This document shows, one piece after another, positions 16,816 through 24,503 of a stretch of 64,000 bases of DNA. The number at the start of each line of letters is the position of its first letter. The first letter of the stretch is position 1. The position numbers and the translations under genes were made by a program. The notes beneath the pieces are model-generated. The model was not told the origin of the DNA. It searched no databases and saw only the letters and a list, made by a program, of their open reading frames with translations. Origin of the DNA: DASRAP01 sp035277145 (GTDB lineage: Bacteria > Gemmatimonadota > Gemmatimonadetes > Gemmatimonadales > Gemmatimonadaceae); contig DATELA010000104.1 in the NCBI GenBank assembly GCA_035277145.1, forward strand, positions 37,202-101,201, read 5' to 3'.

Positions 16816-16980
16816 CTGAAGGCAGAACAGCTGAAGACAGAACAGATGAAGGCAGAACGGCTGAAGGCAGAACAGCTGAAGGCGGAACAGCTGAAGGCGG
16901 AACAGCTGAAGGCGGAACAGCTGAAGGCGGAACAGCTGAAGGCGGAACAGCTGAAGGCGGAACAGCTGAAGGCAGAACAG
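16816..16980. repeat. 15-bp tandem repeat, 11 copies, in front of the acetamidase gene
   Basis: Eleven head-to-tail copies of CTGAAGGCGGAACAG or close variants (a purine change at position 9, ATG or GAC variants in copies 2-3). Copies 5-10 are identical, a sign of recent slippage or conversion. A degenerate copy follows to ~17003. The unit length is a multiple of three, so it stays open as Leu/Lys/Ala/Glu/Gln in one frame, but the frame has no independent coding support. It occupies nearly the whole space between the acetamidase start and the next gene. Confidence 0.95.
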
Positions 16981-17011
16981 ACGAATTCTGAAGCCAGAAC
17001 GGGACGACGCG

Positions 17012-18088
17012 CTAGGGCGTCAATCCGCGCAACACGGGGACGAGCGCGTCCTGATACTGCCCGGCCACCGCGCGCTTGTGCGCAATGATCTTTTCGCTGC
17101 GCTGCGCAATTTCCGCGCGCATTTTTTTGAACAACGCCACGACATCATCCACCGGCTGGCCGACGGTCACCATCTCGGCCTTGAAGCCGAGCGCCGTCCC
17201 GCCGCGCTTGTCGTGCGCAATGCAAATCCCGGGTATCCCCTGCGACGCCGCGATGCCGATGCCGTGCACGCGATGGCCGATCACGATGTCGTAGCGCGAA
17301 TAGATCTCGCGGTAATCCGCGGCGTCGAACGAGTACCGCAGCCCCATGTCGGCGAACGTCAGACGCGCGTGCGACAGCTCGTCGATGTAATGCGCGACGA
17401 GCTCGAACTCCACTTCGCGCCCAATCTGTTCGCGCAAACGCCGGTACAGTGACGTCATATACGCGAACGTGTCTGCTGAAACGCGATTATGCTTGACCGC
17501 GCGATCGCTGCCGAAGATCAAACCCACGCGCTTCACATCGCGGCGTTGCGTTTCGCTCGTGCACGACAACAGCGCCGGACACGTGATGTGCCGCGCGTTG
17601 ACCGGCTTGAGCGCAAGCGCCGTGCGTTCCTCGCGGCAGGCAATCAGCCGCGCGTCGCGCAGCACCTGCATTTCCGTCTCGGTGAAATACGTCGCATCGA
17701 GCGTGAAATCGTTCGCCGAACCGATGCCGAGGAAGATCGTGGGGATTTTGCGCGCCGCGATCAGTTCATAGAGCGGCGCGAGACGGCGTCCGTGCCATTC
17801 GGGCGAACCCGCGAACACGACGAGGTCCACAATCGCGGGATCGGTGTCGTCCTTGAACGAATTGTCCAGAAACGGCGCGAGCTTTCCGCCGAATACCGCG
17901 CTATCGAGCTTGGACAACCACCACATCCGCGTGCGGCGCGTCTGCGGATTGCGATTGAACACGATGGGGTTGAACTCAAGCCCGGCGGCGCGCAGCGCGT
18001 TCATGCAGCCGAACGCGATGAACTCGTCGCCGGGATTCCATTGGCGCGTCGCGGAGAAAACGACGTTGAGCGTGCGCTGCGTTTGCAC
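17012..18088 (-). CDS. Polysaccharide pyruvyl transferase family protein
   Basis: A 358-residue cytoplasmic protein. It starts NVVFSATRQWNPGDEFIAFG, matching the N-terminal nucleotide-binding-like turn ('N-x-G-D') of the PS_pyruv_trans family. It ends with the family's DIVIGHRVHGIGIAASQGIP, where the His in 'R-x-H' is conserved. Such enzymes add pyruvate ketals to sugars in exopolysaccharides or cell-wall polymers, using PEP. No other glycan-synthesis gene is adjacent, so the acceptor cannot be named. It ends 22 bp before the start of the membrane protein gene upstream at 18110; both run on the minus strand, so co-transcription is likely. Confidence 0.85.
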   Translation of the reverse strand: MQTQRTLNVVFSATRQWNPGDEFIAFGCMNALRAAGLEFNPIVFNRNPQTRRTRMWWLSKLDSAVFGGKLAPFLDNSFKDDTDPAIVDLVVFAGSPEWHGRRLAPLYELIAARKIPTIFLGIGSANDFTLDATYFTETEMQVLRDARLIACREERTALALKPVNARHITCPALLSCTSETQRRDVKRVGLIFGSDRAVKHNRVSADTFAYMTSLYRRLREQIGREVEFELVAHYIDELSHARLTFADMGLRYSFDAADYREIYSRYDIVIGHRVHGIGIAASQGIPGICIAHDKRGGTALGFKAEMVTVGQPVDDVVALFKKMRAEIAQRSEKIIAHKRAVAGQYQDALVPVLRGLTP

Positions 18089-18109
18089 GCACCAAATGTA
18101 GAGCGAGTG

Positions 18110-18802
18110 CTATCCCTTCACAGCGTTCAACACGTCTTTCACGGACTGCACGGGGTGCAGAATGTTGTAGTCGATGCGGCCTTTGACGAGCCACGACAGC
18201 GCGAACAGTTCGAGCGCGATGGCTTCGGGCAGGAAGATCGACTGTTTTTTCCACCCGCTCCACAGCGCCCATGCCATGCACGCGATGATGCCGACACCGC
18301 AGAACACGTACAGAGCGTTTCGCCGTGTCTTATCCGGAGTGGGCGTTGCGCCCTTCCCCGTTTTCGTGAACAGCACGAGACAATAGAACGCGAAACACGA
18401 GAACAGCGTGGCCGCCGCGAGGTAGTGCGTTTTGCCGTGCCACGTCGTCCACCAGTCGGGCGTGAGCGACTCAACCGGCGGCGTCGCTGGATTGAGCGCA
18501 ACGATTGCGGCGGCGACACCGGCAAGGATCGCCGTGCGCCGATCGAGCGTGTACCAGTCGTTGCCGTACCCTTTGTACGTGAGCATGAACGCCGAGAGCG
18601 CGGCGAGCGTGCCGACAAAGACCACGATGGCACCAGAGTAGTAATACGCACTGATGGAGCCGAGGACTTCACCCGGCGTCAGTCCGTCAGTGGGTCGTCG
18701 TGCAGCAAGGATGATGATGAGCAGCGGAAGCAACGCTCCGGCCGCACCAATGAACTTTCTGTGCAAATGACCGGAAGCGTCGTCGATATTCTTGGGCAGC
18801 AT
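18110..18802 (-). CDS. Six-TM membrane protein of unknown function
   Basis: A 230-residue protein with about six hydrophobic helices: ~19-34, ~50-72, ~88-103, ~123-145, ~163-181 and a short last one. The motif GSISAYYYSGAIVVFVGTLA at ~49-68 is characteristic of a family of uncharacterised bacterial membrane proteins (DUF998-like in layout). No catalytic motif is visible. It is upstream of the pyruvyl transferase gene on the same strand. Confidence 0.65.
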   Translation of the reverse strand: MLPKNIDDASGHLHRKFIGAAGALLPLLIIILAARRPTDGLTPGEVLGSISAYYYSGAIVVFVGTLAALSAFMLTYKGYGNDWYTLDRRTAILAGVAAAIVALNPATPPVESLTPDWWTTWHGKTHYLAAATLFSCFAFYCLVLFTKTGKGATPTPDKTRRNALYVFCGVGIIACMAWALWSGWKKQSIFLPEAIALELFALSWLVKGRIDYNILHPVQSVKDVLNAVKG

Positions 18803-18925
18803 CGGAGCCTCGTCGCTGGAGGAGCTGCTGGACCGCGCGAACGCTCCACTATGCCGTCAAAGGGCAAGAGTGGCAACAAAGTGTCCGGCGGCGTGACACC
18901 CTGCGCCCTGAACCCTGCACCCTCA

Positions 18926-18963
18926 ACCCCACTACAGCCTACAGCCTACCGCCTAAACCCTAC
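18926..18963. repeat. Dispersed intergenic repeat, copy 1
   Basis: ACCCCACTAC followed by three GCCTAC-type hexamers and AACCCTAC. A shorter near-copy lies at 23293-23323. The preceding bases (18896-18925) are a CCCTGaaCCCTGcaCCCTc series of the same flavour. Intergenic, next to the end of the vWA gene. Confidence 0.75.
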
Positions 18964-18964
18964 T

Positions 18965-19708
18965 TCACATCACGCCGACGGCGCGCACGCGGAAGTCCAC
19001 GTTATCCGACACCCAATTCCACAAATCCAGCTGCTCTTCCGGTGGCATTCCTTGCACATAGTGCTGCCGCCACGTGTTCATCACTTCATCGTCGACCGTC
19101 CACATGCGCACGCGATGACGCGGTACACGTTTCTCCCAATTCACTGCAACCGTCGGTCGCGGAAACAGCAGTCGCACCGTTACGCTCTTCGACAAATACT
19201 CGATGTCGTCGAGCTTGATGCGCCTGTACTTGCTGAGCGTGTCACCCTGCTCAGCGGGGGAGTCGGGCAGTCCATCGGTCAGCAACACAATGTCGACCGG
19301 CGACAATACCAGGTTCTGCCGCTTCACCAGCGTCGCCACGCGCGTGAAGAACGGGTTGAAATCCGTGTTCGCGTCGCGCGACGGATACTCTCGCCGCAAA
19401 TAGTCGGCGATTTCTTCGACGCTCATACTCTGGAACGTGTGAATCGGCTGAAACGATTTCGTTTCATCCGCGATCTCGCCGCCAATCGTTCCCACGAACA
19501 ACGCCGACGGCGCCTTCAGATCGCCAAGACCTTGCAGCCGCGCATAGATGTAGTTGGCCGCGAAGTCGATGGCACTTTCATAGTTCTGTCGAAACGATCC
19601 GCTCACGTCGATGCCCACAACGAGCGTGGATCGCGCGACCTGCGCACGATCACCGCCTGGCGCGCATGCCATTACCGCAGCGAGTACCACCGCGAGTCGT
19701 CGCATCAT
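18965..19708 (-). CDS. vWA-domain lipoprotein
   Basis: A 247-residue protein with a lipoprotein signal: hydrophobic segment then AAVMAC, with Cys15 as lipidation site. The von Willebrand A domain starts STLVVGIDVSGSF, with the MIDAS metal motif D-x-S-x-S at 34-38. It also has TDFNPFFTRVATL, which supplies the MIDAS Thr, and IVLLTDGLPDS at ~140-150, which supplies the MIDAS Asp. vWA domains bind protein partners through a metal ion. Its ATG overlaps the stop of the large membrane protein at 19705 (ATGA), so the two are made together and probably interact. A similar membrane protein / vWA pairing occurs in several envelope complexes, but I cannot place this pair in a known one. Confidence 0.82.
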   Translation of the reverse strand: MMRRLAVVLAAVMACAPGGDRAQVARSTLVVGIDVSGSFRQNYESAIDFAANYIYARLQGLGDLKAPSALFVGTIGGEIADETKSFQPIHTFQSMSVEEIADYLRREYPSRDANTDFNPFFTRVATLVKRQNLVLSPVDIVLLTDGLPDSPAEQGDTLSKYRRIKLDDIEYLSKSVTVRLLFPRPTVAVNWEKRVPRHRVRMWTVDDEVMNTWRQHYVQGMPPEEQLDLWNWVSDNVDFRVRAVGVM

Positions 19709-20997
19709 GACGCTACCCTCGACGGCTCGCGCGGCGTTTTCATCGGACGCTGTGCCGCGTTGCGCTGATCGACGGACGCGCGTGACTGCGCGGCGCTCGC
19801 CGGATCAAATGGATTCGTCACGAGCATGTCTTCCAGTGACTTGAACGGCAGCGCAAATGCGGGCCGTGAATTCACCAGCACGACGGCGAAGTTGATCGCC
19901 GCCGCAAGCACCTGCAGCACGGGCAACGTCAGCAACTCGAACAACCGCTTCCCTTCCTGCTGGAACCACGCGACGTCTGCCTTGAGCGCGTTCACGGGCG
20001 CGCGCCACATGTCATTGGAAACCGGCGCAGGCACGGATGACAATTGCGTTTCCGTGGTCAGCGTCTGACGTCCGAGAATTGCCAGCAATGCCGGCGTCCC
20101 GAATCGTCCGAACAGGAACCACGACATACCGCGAACGCCCAGCCATCCGAACGATGCAAGCGCCATGGTTGACGCAATGCCGAGTCGCAGCGTGCCGCCC
20201 GACTGTTGCGCGATCCACGGTGTAATGGCGTCGATCAATTCGCGATACAGGAACACGACTTCAAAGAACATCACGGCGCTCTCGACGAGCGTCATCTGCA
20301 CAATCGACGAGACTTTGCGCGTGCGAATTGCTTCGGCGAGTACGTGCACGCACGCGAAGCTTCCCGCCACGAGCATGAACAGGAACAACCAGAGCAACGG
20401 CGCCATCACCGCGGGATTCGGATCGTAGCCCGTGAGTCCGCCGAATACTTCGGTCAGCGTCGGAAACAGTGTGTATGTGAAAACGGTTGCTTCAACACCT
20501 GACCACACCAGCAACACGAGAAACGCGATCCACGGAACGCCCGGCTGGAAATAGCGCCGCGAGGTCCAGTCGAGTGCAGCCAGCGGCGATCGCACAACAC
20601 CGAACAGCGCGTTGCGAATCGTGAGCAGCACGAATCGAATGCCACCGAACACCCATCCCGCCATCGCGACACCAAGTCGCGCAAAACCGGTCCAGTAGAG
20701 CCACACCATGCGCGCGCCGTCCCACCACGCCATGAGCATCGACGTCATGTACGCGCCGCGATTGGACCGGAACGGAATCGTGTACAGCGACAGCATCGTG
20801 CTCCACATGCCTGCCACGAGCAGGCCCGCGGGCAACGCCAACGCGACTGTCATCAACACGACAGTGCCGGTGCTCTGCGACGTGAAGAACGTGAGCATGC
20901 CGGACATCCACTCGGGGATCCACCGCAGGGGTGTGAGCAGCGCCGTGACGACGCCGCGCGATTCCGGTGGAAGGAGATCGATCTGGCCTTGGAACAT
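19705..20997 (-). CDS. Multi-spanning membrane protein paired with vWA lipoprotein
   Basis: A 430-residue protein with about eight hydrophobic segments: ~45-70, ~88-110 (Trp-rich SMLMAWWDGARMVWLYWTG), ~115-132, ~155-175, ~190-240, ~260-285 and ~290-310. A soluble C-terminal tail (~380-430) ends Pro/Arg-rich. No family recognised. The start at 20997 (MFQGQIDLLPP) is preferred; the frame is open to 21075 but the extra residues look non-coding. Overlap with the vWA gene suggests a two-protein inner-membrane / outer-leaflet complex. Confidence 0.65.
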   Translation of the reverse strand: MFQGQIDLLPPESRGVVTALLTPLRWIPEWMSGMLTFFTSQSTGTVVLMTVALALPAGLLVAGMWSTMLSLYTIPFRSNRGAYMTSMLMAWWDGARMVWLYWTGFARLGVAMAGWVFGGIRFVLLTIRNALFGVVRSPLAALDWTSRRYFQPGVPWIAFLVLLVWSGVEATVFTYTLFPTLTEVFGGLTGYDPNPAVMAPLLWLFLFMLVAGSFACVHVLAEAIRTRKVSSIVQMTLVESAVMFFEVVFLYRELIDAITPWIAQQSGGTLRLGIASTMALASFGWLGVRGMSWFLFGRFGTPALLAILGRQTLTTETQLSSVPAPVSNDMWRAPVNALKADVAWFQQEGKRLFELLTLPVLQVLAAAINFAVVLVNSRPAFALPFKSLEDMLVTNPFDPASAAQSRASVDQRNAAQRPMKTPREPSRVAS

Positions 20998-21321
20998 GCG
21001 ACCCTCGCAGGGAGGGATTGCTACGCGGCGTCGACTTCGGCGCGTCTCACGTAGCGGGTGCGGTGGCCACGGCATCGCGGGTCCACGCGCAAAAAACTCA
21101 CAAAAAACTCAGCAATCCAACCTCTGTGTAGCACCGGAGCGACGCAAGCGTTCCTGAACACGCGAGACCGGTGGCGCGCATCACAGGTGTCACTATGCTG
21201 GCACGAATGCGCCGCCCCTGCACGCGTCATCCCGGGACCGCTATTCTTATCCCGTCGCGTCTGCGCGACGATGCGCGCGCACACTTTGCACGCTGCCGAA
21301 CACCTCGAGTGAGGATCACCG
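20998..21321. other. Intergenic region between divergent genes
   Basis: 324 bp between the divergent membrane-protein gene and the first lipoprotein gene. It has a short direct repeat CAAAAAACTCA at ~21090-21112 and a GTCGCGTCTGCGCGAC palindrome near 21255-21270. It presumably holds two promoters. I see no convincing ORF or RNA gene. Confidence 0.5.
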
Positions 21322-22233
21322 ATGATCGCACCGTTGTACCGCAGTGCCACCCTGACGGCGCTGGCGCTTGCCGTTTTCTCCGCGTCATGCGGCGACGATG
21401 AATCGCTCGGCGCCCCCGACGCGAAGTCGTGTACGCGCGGGTCGCTTTCCGTCGACCGCACGGTCGAAGGAAAGGTCGACGCAGAAAGCTGTGTGTTGTG
21501 GGATGATTACAACTACGACCTCTACCCCGCCGAATCGTGGACATTCCAGACATCGGCGAACAAGGCGTACATCGTGCGTCTCGTGCCGATCGAAGACGAC
21601 GAAGCGGTCAACAACTTCAACGGCGAGATGGAGGTGTACGCGCGCAATGACGAGGGCGACGCGTACTATGCGACCGGCTACTGGGATACCTACGGCGTGG
21701 CCAACGGCAACGGCGGCGTGTCGCAAGAATTGGTATTCACGTCGCGCAAATCCGAGCGCGTTTCGATTCGCGTGAACGCGTATTCCGCGGCCGATACCGG
21801 TGCGTACGAACTGACCGTCATCTCATGCCCAATGCCACACATCGCAGCAGGCGCGACGTCGGCGGCCGTCGAATTCAACGCGGACTGTGCGCTCGAGAGC
21901 GAAGGCGTCACGCCACCGACTCCCGTCGCGTTCTTCAATTTCGACGCGAACATCGATGACGACATCGACGTCACGGCGACGCGCACGGCGGGTACGTCGA
22001 CCATGCGCTTCCGCGTACGCGGACCGGACCTCGACTTTGGTTGTTACACCGCCAGCTGCACGAGCATTTCGTCGGCGACGGGAGTTGGTCCGCTGACGCT
22101 GAGCCCGAACTTCGACCGGTCGGGAAATTTCACGGTCGCCGTGTACCAGGCGACGGTTGGCACACTGACCGCAACGGTCGGCGTCGTCCTCAACCCTCCG
22201 CCAGCCGCTCCAGCGCGCGGCGCGTCGCGCTAA
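21322..22233 (+). CDS. Lipoprotein, paralog 1 of a tandem pair
   Basis: A 303-residue protein with a lipoprotein signal (ALALAVFSASC, Cys23). It continues with an acidic GDDE segment and a beta-rich body, CTRGSLSVDRTVEGKVDAES and then WTFQTSANKAYIVRLVPIED, reminiscent of PPC (pre-peptidase C-terminal) domains. A second similar unit follows after ~170. It shares the 'C-x-x-GSL...TVEG-x-x-x-AESC' block with the next gene, so the two arose by tandem duplication. The C-terminus is Pro/Ala-rich. Surface or periplasmic; function unknown. Confidence 0.72.
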   Translation: MIAPLYRSATLTALALAVFSASCGDDESLGAPDAKSCTRGSLSVDRTVEGKVDAESCVLWDDYNYDLYPAESWTFQTSANKAYIVRLVPIEDDEAVNNFNGEMEVYARNDEGDAYYATGYWDTYGVANGNGGVSQELVFTSRKSERVSIRVNAYSAADTGAYELTVISCPMPHIAAGATSAAVEFNADCALESEGVTPPTPVAFFNFDANIDDDIDVTATRTAGTSTMRFRVRGPDLDFGCYTASCTSISSATGVGPLTLSPNFDRSGNFTVAVYQATVGTLTATVGVVLNPPPAAPARGASR

Positions 22234-22243
22234 GGAGACCACC

Positions 22244-23200
22244 ATGACGAACAACATCACGCGCACCATGCGCTTTCCGATTGCACTCGCAGCTGTCGCG
22301 GTTTTCGCGTCGTGCGGTGGAGACTCCACGACGCAGCCGACGTTCGGGTCGGGCTGCTCGGTCGGCAGTCTGCGTTCCGGCGAAACCGTCGAAGGCGAAC
22401 TCGGCGCCGAGTCGTGCAGCATTCCGTATCACTTCTGGAGCGGGAACGAAGTCTCGTACGAGACGTATCGCGTCACGCTGCAGGAGGGCAAAGGCTACTG
22501 GTTCTATATGCGGCAGATTCCGAACGGCGACGGCGACAATGACCTCGACGCGTTGCTCACGCTGTACGGGAGAGATGAATCGGGCGCAACAATTCCGCTC
22601 GCCATCAGCGACGATGATGCCGGCGGTATCGACGGTCACGATTCCGAGATCTTTTTCGTTGCGCCGCGAAGCGGAACGTTCAACCTCGTCGCAGGATCGT
22701 ACGACATCAACGACGTTGGCGGATACCGGCTGACGATGCGCGAGTGCCCGGTTGTGGCGACGCTCGACACGGCCGGCACGTATGAGTCGTTGCCGTTCGC
22801 GGACAGCGAGTGCGTGCGCCACAGCATCGCACAAACCGGCGTCGCATCAAAGATCGTGCTGATGGCGATTCCGTCTGATGAATTCGAGACGCTCGACCTC
22901 GATGTCACCTCGGGCGATTTCTCGCCGCGCATTGAAGCCGGCGGTCCGGGTTTCGATACGTACGACAACATTTACGACGACAACGTCTACGAAGTCTCGT
23001 CGACCACGCCGGCAACCGTGTCGTTGGTGAACGGTGAAGTCTCCGGCATGGTGACACTCGCGGTCGGCGCGTCGATGTTCGATCCGAGCGGCACGTTCGA
23101 TGTCGTGCTCGGCCGGACACCTGCGCCAGGTAAGCCGGCGACCGGCGGCGGCGTGCCGACGATGAAATCCATGTTTGCGGGGGCGCTCAAACGGCGGTAA
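22244..23200 (+). CDS. Lipoprotein, paralog 2 of a tandem pair
   Basis: A 318-residue protein with lipobox AVFASC (Cys24). The body begins CSVGSLRSGETVEGELGAES, parallel to the upstream paralog, followed by YWFYMRQIPNGDGDNDLDAL and IPLAISDDDAGGIDGHDSEI. The latter Asp-rich loops resemble calcium-binding PPC-type beta-sandwich sequence. It lies 10 bp after the first paralog, so they form an operon that ends at the strong terminator 23231-23268. Function unknown. Confidence 0.72.
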   Translation: MTNNITRTMRFPIALAAVAVFASCGGDSTTQPTFGSGCSVGSLRSGETVEGELGAESCSIPYHFWSGNEVSYETYRVTLQEGKGYWFYMRQIPNGDGDNDLDALLTLYGRDESGATIPLAISDDDAGGIDGHDSEIFFVAPRSGTFNLVAGSYDINDVGGYRLTMRECPVVATLDTAGTYESLPFADSECVRHSIAQTGVASKIVLMAIPSDEFETLDLDVTSGDFSPRIEAGGPGFDTYDNIYDDNVYEVSSTTPATVSLVNGEVSGMVTLAVGASMFDPSGTFDVVLGRTPAPGKPATGGGVPTMKSMFAGALKRR

Positions 23201-23230
23201 CCCCGAAAAGGGAAAGGGAACCTTGAAGTG

Positions 23231-23268
23231 CGAAGTGCGAGGAGAGCGTTTCCTCGCACTTCGTTTTT
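23231..23268 (+). terminator. Intrinsic terminator of the lipoprotein operon
   Basis: A perfect 13-bp stem (CGAAGTGCGAGGA / TCCTCGCACTTCG), a 7-base loop, then five T. It lies 31 bp after the second lipoprotein stop. Confidence 0.92.
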
Positions 23269-23292
23269 CCGCCCGCAAACCCATCACCCTCC

Positions 23293-23323
23293 ACCCCACT
23301 ACCGCCTACCGCCTAGACCCTAC
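23293..23323. repeat. Dispersed intergenic repeat, copy 2
   Basis: ACCCCACTAC followed by two CGCCTAC-type hexamers and GACCCTAC. Nearly the same as 18926-18963 but one hexamer shorter. The reverse complement recalls the TAGGGT...TAGTGGGGT stretch at 42886-42922. Confidence 0.7.
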
Positions 23324-23337
23324 ACCCTCAGTAGAGC

Positions 23338-23368
23338 TTGACATCTTCGCAGGATGCGACCAGACTAT
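23338..23368 (+). promoter_or_regulatory. Putative promoter of the met operon
   Basis: A consensus -35 box TTGACA at 23338-23343 and a weak -10 candidate GACTAT at 23363-23368 (19-bp spacing). Transcription would begin just before the SAM-II riboswitch. The -10 is a poor match. Confidence 0.45.
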
Positions 23369-23385
23369 GCCGCACAACTGAGTCG

Positions 23386-23440
23386 CCCGTGGTGATTTGC
23401 CGCCTATTGCCGCCACGTTAAACAAAGTGCTAAAACGCGA
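23386..23440 (+). ncRNA. SAM-II riboswitch
   Basis: The segment shows the SAM-II pattern: P1 stem CGTGG (23388-23392) / CCACG (23413-23417) enclosing TGATTTG and CTATTGC, then GTTAAAC and AAGTGCTAAAA after P1. The TGATTT, TATTGC, TTAAA and GCTAAAA blocks are the conserved positions of this H-type pseudoknot that binds S-adenosylmethionine. It is 100 bp upstream of metX, the usual target. When SAM is high it should turn off metX and the downstream metB-hom fusion. Identification is by eye; a covariance search against the SAM-II model would confirm it. Confidence 0.88.
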
Positions 23441-23444
23441 ACGC

Positions 23445-23478
23445 GCCCGGGGGCAACTCACCTGGGCAATTTTGTTTT
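23445..23478 (+). terminator. Terminator downstream of the SAM-II aptamer (expression platform)
   Basis: Stem GCCCGGG / CCTGGGC (7 pairs, one G-T) around a 9-base loop, followed by AATTTTGTTTT. It starts about 5 bp after the aptamer. SAM-II switches commonly act on translation, so a transcription terminator here is a notable variant. Whether aptamer and stem are mutually dependent needs folding. Confidence 0.7.
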
Positions 23479-23540
23479 CTGGACCCCGCGTTTGATGCAC
23501 CCAGCAATCGGCGGAAGTCACGCGTTGCCAGGAGTGCACG

Positions 23541-24503
23541 ATGCCGGTCGCAGCACCAACAGTTCGCAACAACACAGCTCAGCCTTCACGCGGCGAACTT
23601 CCGCCGTTCGAAGTCAGCGGCGCGCCCTCGGCGCCCGTCGTCGTCGTCCTCGGCGGCATTTCCGCGACGCAACACGTGTGTGCGAACGCGATCGATCGCA
23701 CGCCGGGTTGGTGGGATGTCATTGCGGGGCAAGGCAAAGCGATCGACACGGATCGCTATCGCATTGTCAGTTATCAGTGGCTTGACGGCGGGCGCGATGA
23801 ACGCGGACGTCCCGTGCGCGCGGTCACCACACACGATCAAGCGGATGCGCTCGCAGCGGTGCTCGATCACATCGGCGCCGAGCGTGTGCATGCGATTGTC
23901 GGCGCGTCGTACGGTGGGTTTGTCGCGCTCGCGTTCGCGGAGCGCTATCCCAAGCGCGCGCAGCGCGTCGTCGTCATCGGTGCGGCGCACAAGCCGCACC
24001 CGATGTCGACGGCGCGCCGCGCGATTCAGCGGCGCATTGTGGAGCTCGCGCTCGACGCCGGCCGCGGGAAGGAAGGGCTCGCACTCGCGCGTGCGCTTGC
24101 CATCACGACGTATCGCAGTCCCGCGGAATTCGCGGATCGGTTTGCGAGCGCGCCAACGGTGCGCGCGAGTGCAACGGCGACGTTCCCCGTCGAGAAATAC
24201 CTCGACCATAACGCGGAGCGTTTTGCCGCAGCGTGGGAACCATCGCGGTTTCTCGCGTTGTCGCTATCGGGCGATTTGCACTCCGTGAATCCCGCCTCGA
24301 TCACCGTACCCACGACGGTGATCGCGATCGAAGACGACGAAGTGGTTCCGCTCGCGCAAATGCGCGAGCTCGCCGAACAACTCGCAGGACCCGTGCGGTT
24401 GCGTGTTTTGCCGACGCGCAACGGACACGATGCTTTTCTCGCGCGGCCCGATGCGTTGGGCCCAGAACTCATTGCAGCGCTCGAAGCGCCGGTACGCAAA
24501 TGA
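23541..24503 (+). CDS. metX: Homoserine O-acyltransferase (MetX family)
   Basis: A 320-residue alpha/beta-hydrolase that acylates homoserine, the first committed step of methionine synthesis. Landmarks: GGISATQHVCANAIDRTPGW near 38-57, the nucleophile elbow GASYGG with Ser123, Asp265/266 in IAIEDDEVVP, and His296 in NGHDAFL. The wording GGISA...PGWW...IDTDRYRI resembles the Xanthomonas-type homoserine succinyltransferases (MetXS), so the acyl donor could be succinyl-CoA rather than acetyl-CoA; this cannot be settled by eye. A good RBS (AGGAG) lies 8 bp before the ATG. It is controlled by the SAM-II element upstream and coupled by ATGA overlap to the fusion gene downstream. Confidence 0.9.
   Translation: MPVAAPTVRNNTAQPSRGELPPFEVSGAPSAPVVVVLGGISATQHVCANAIDRTPGWWDVIAGQGKAIDTDRYRIVSYQWLDGGRDERGRPVRAVTTHDQADALAAVLDHIGAERVHAIVGASYGGFVALAFAERYPKRAQRVVVIGAAHKPHPMSTARRAIQRRIVELALDAGRGKEGLALARALAITTYRSPAEFADRFASAPTVRASATATFPVEKYLDHNAERFAAAWEPSRFLALSLSGDLHSVNPASITVPTTVIAIEDDEVVPLAQMRELAEQLAGPVRLRVLPTRNGHDAFLARPDALGPELIAALEAPVRK

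Noticed and set aside
16816..16980. Possible CRISPR array
   Set aside because: Units are head to tail without spacers, and no cas genes are near.
16761..16991. A repetitive open frame across the 15-bp tandem repeat
   Set aside because: The frame is open only because the unit is 15 bp; no conserved start, RBS or family. Treated as DNA repeat.
17489..19768. A 759-residue plus-strand open frame
   Set aside because: It is antisense to three or four well-supported minus-strand genes (pyruvyl transferase, membrane protein, vWA lipoprotein) and has the Arg/His-rich composition of GC-rich shadow frames.
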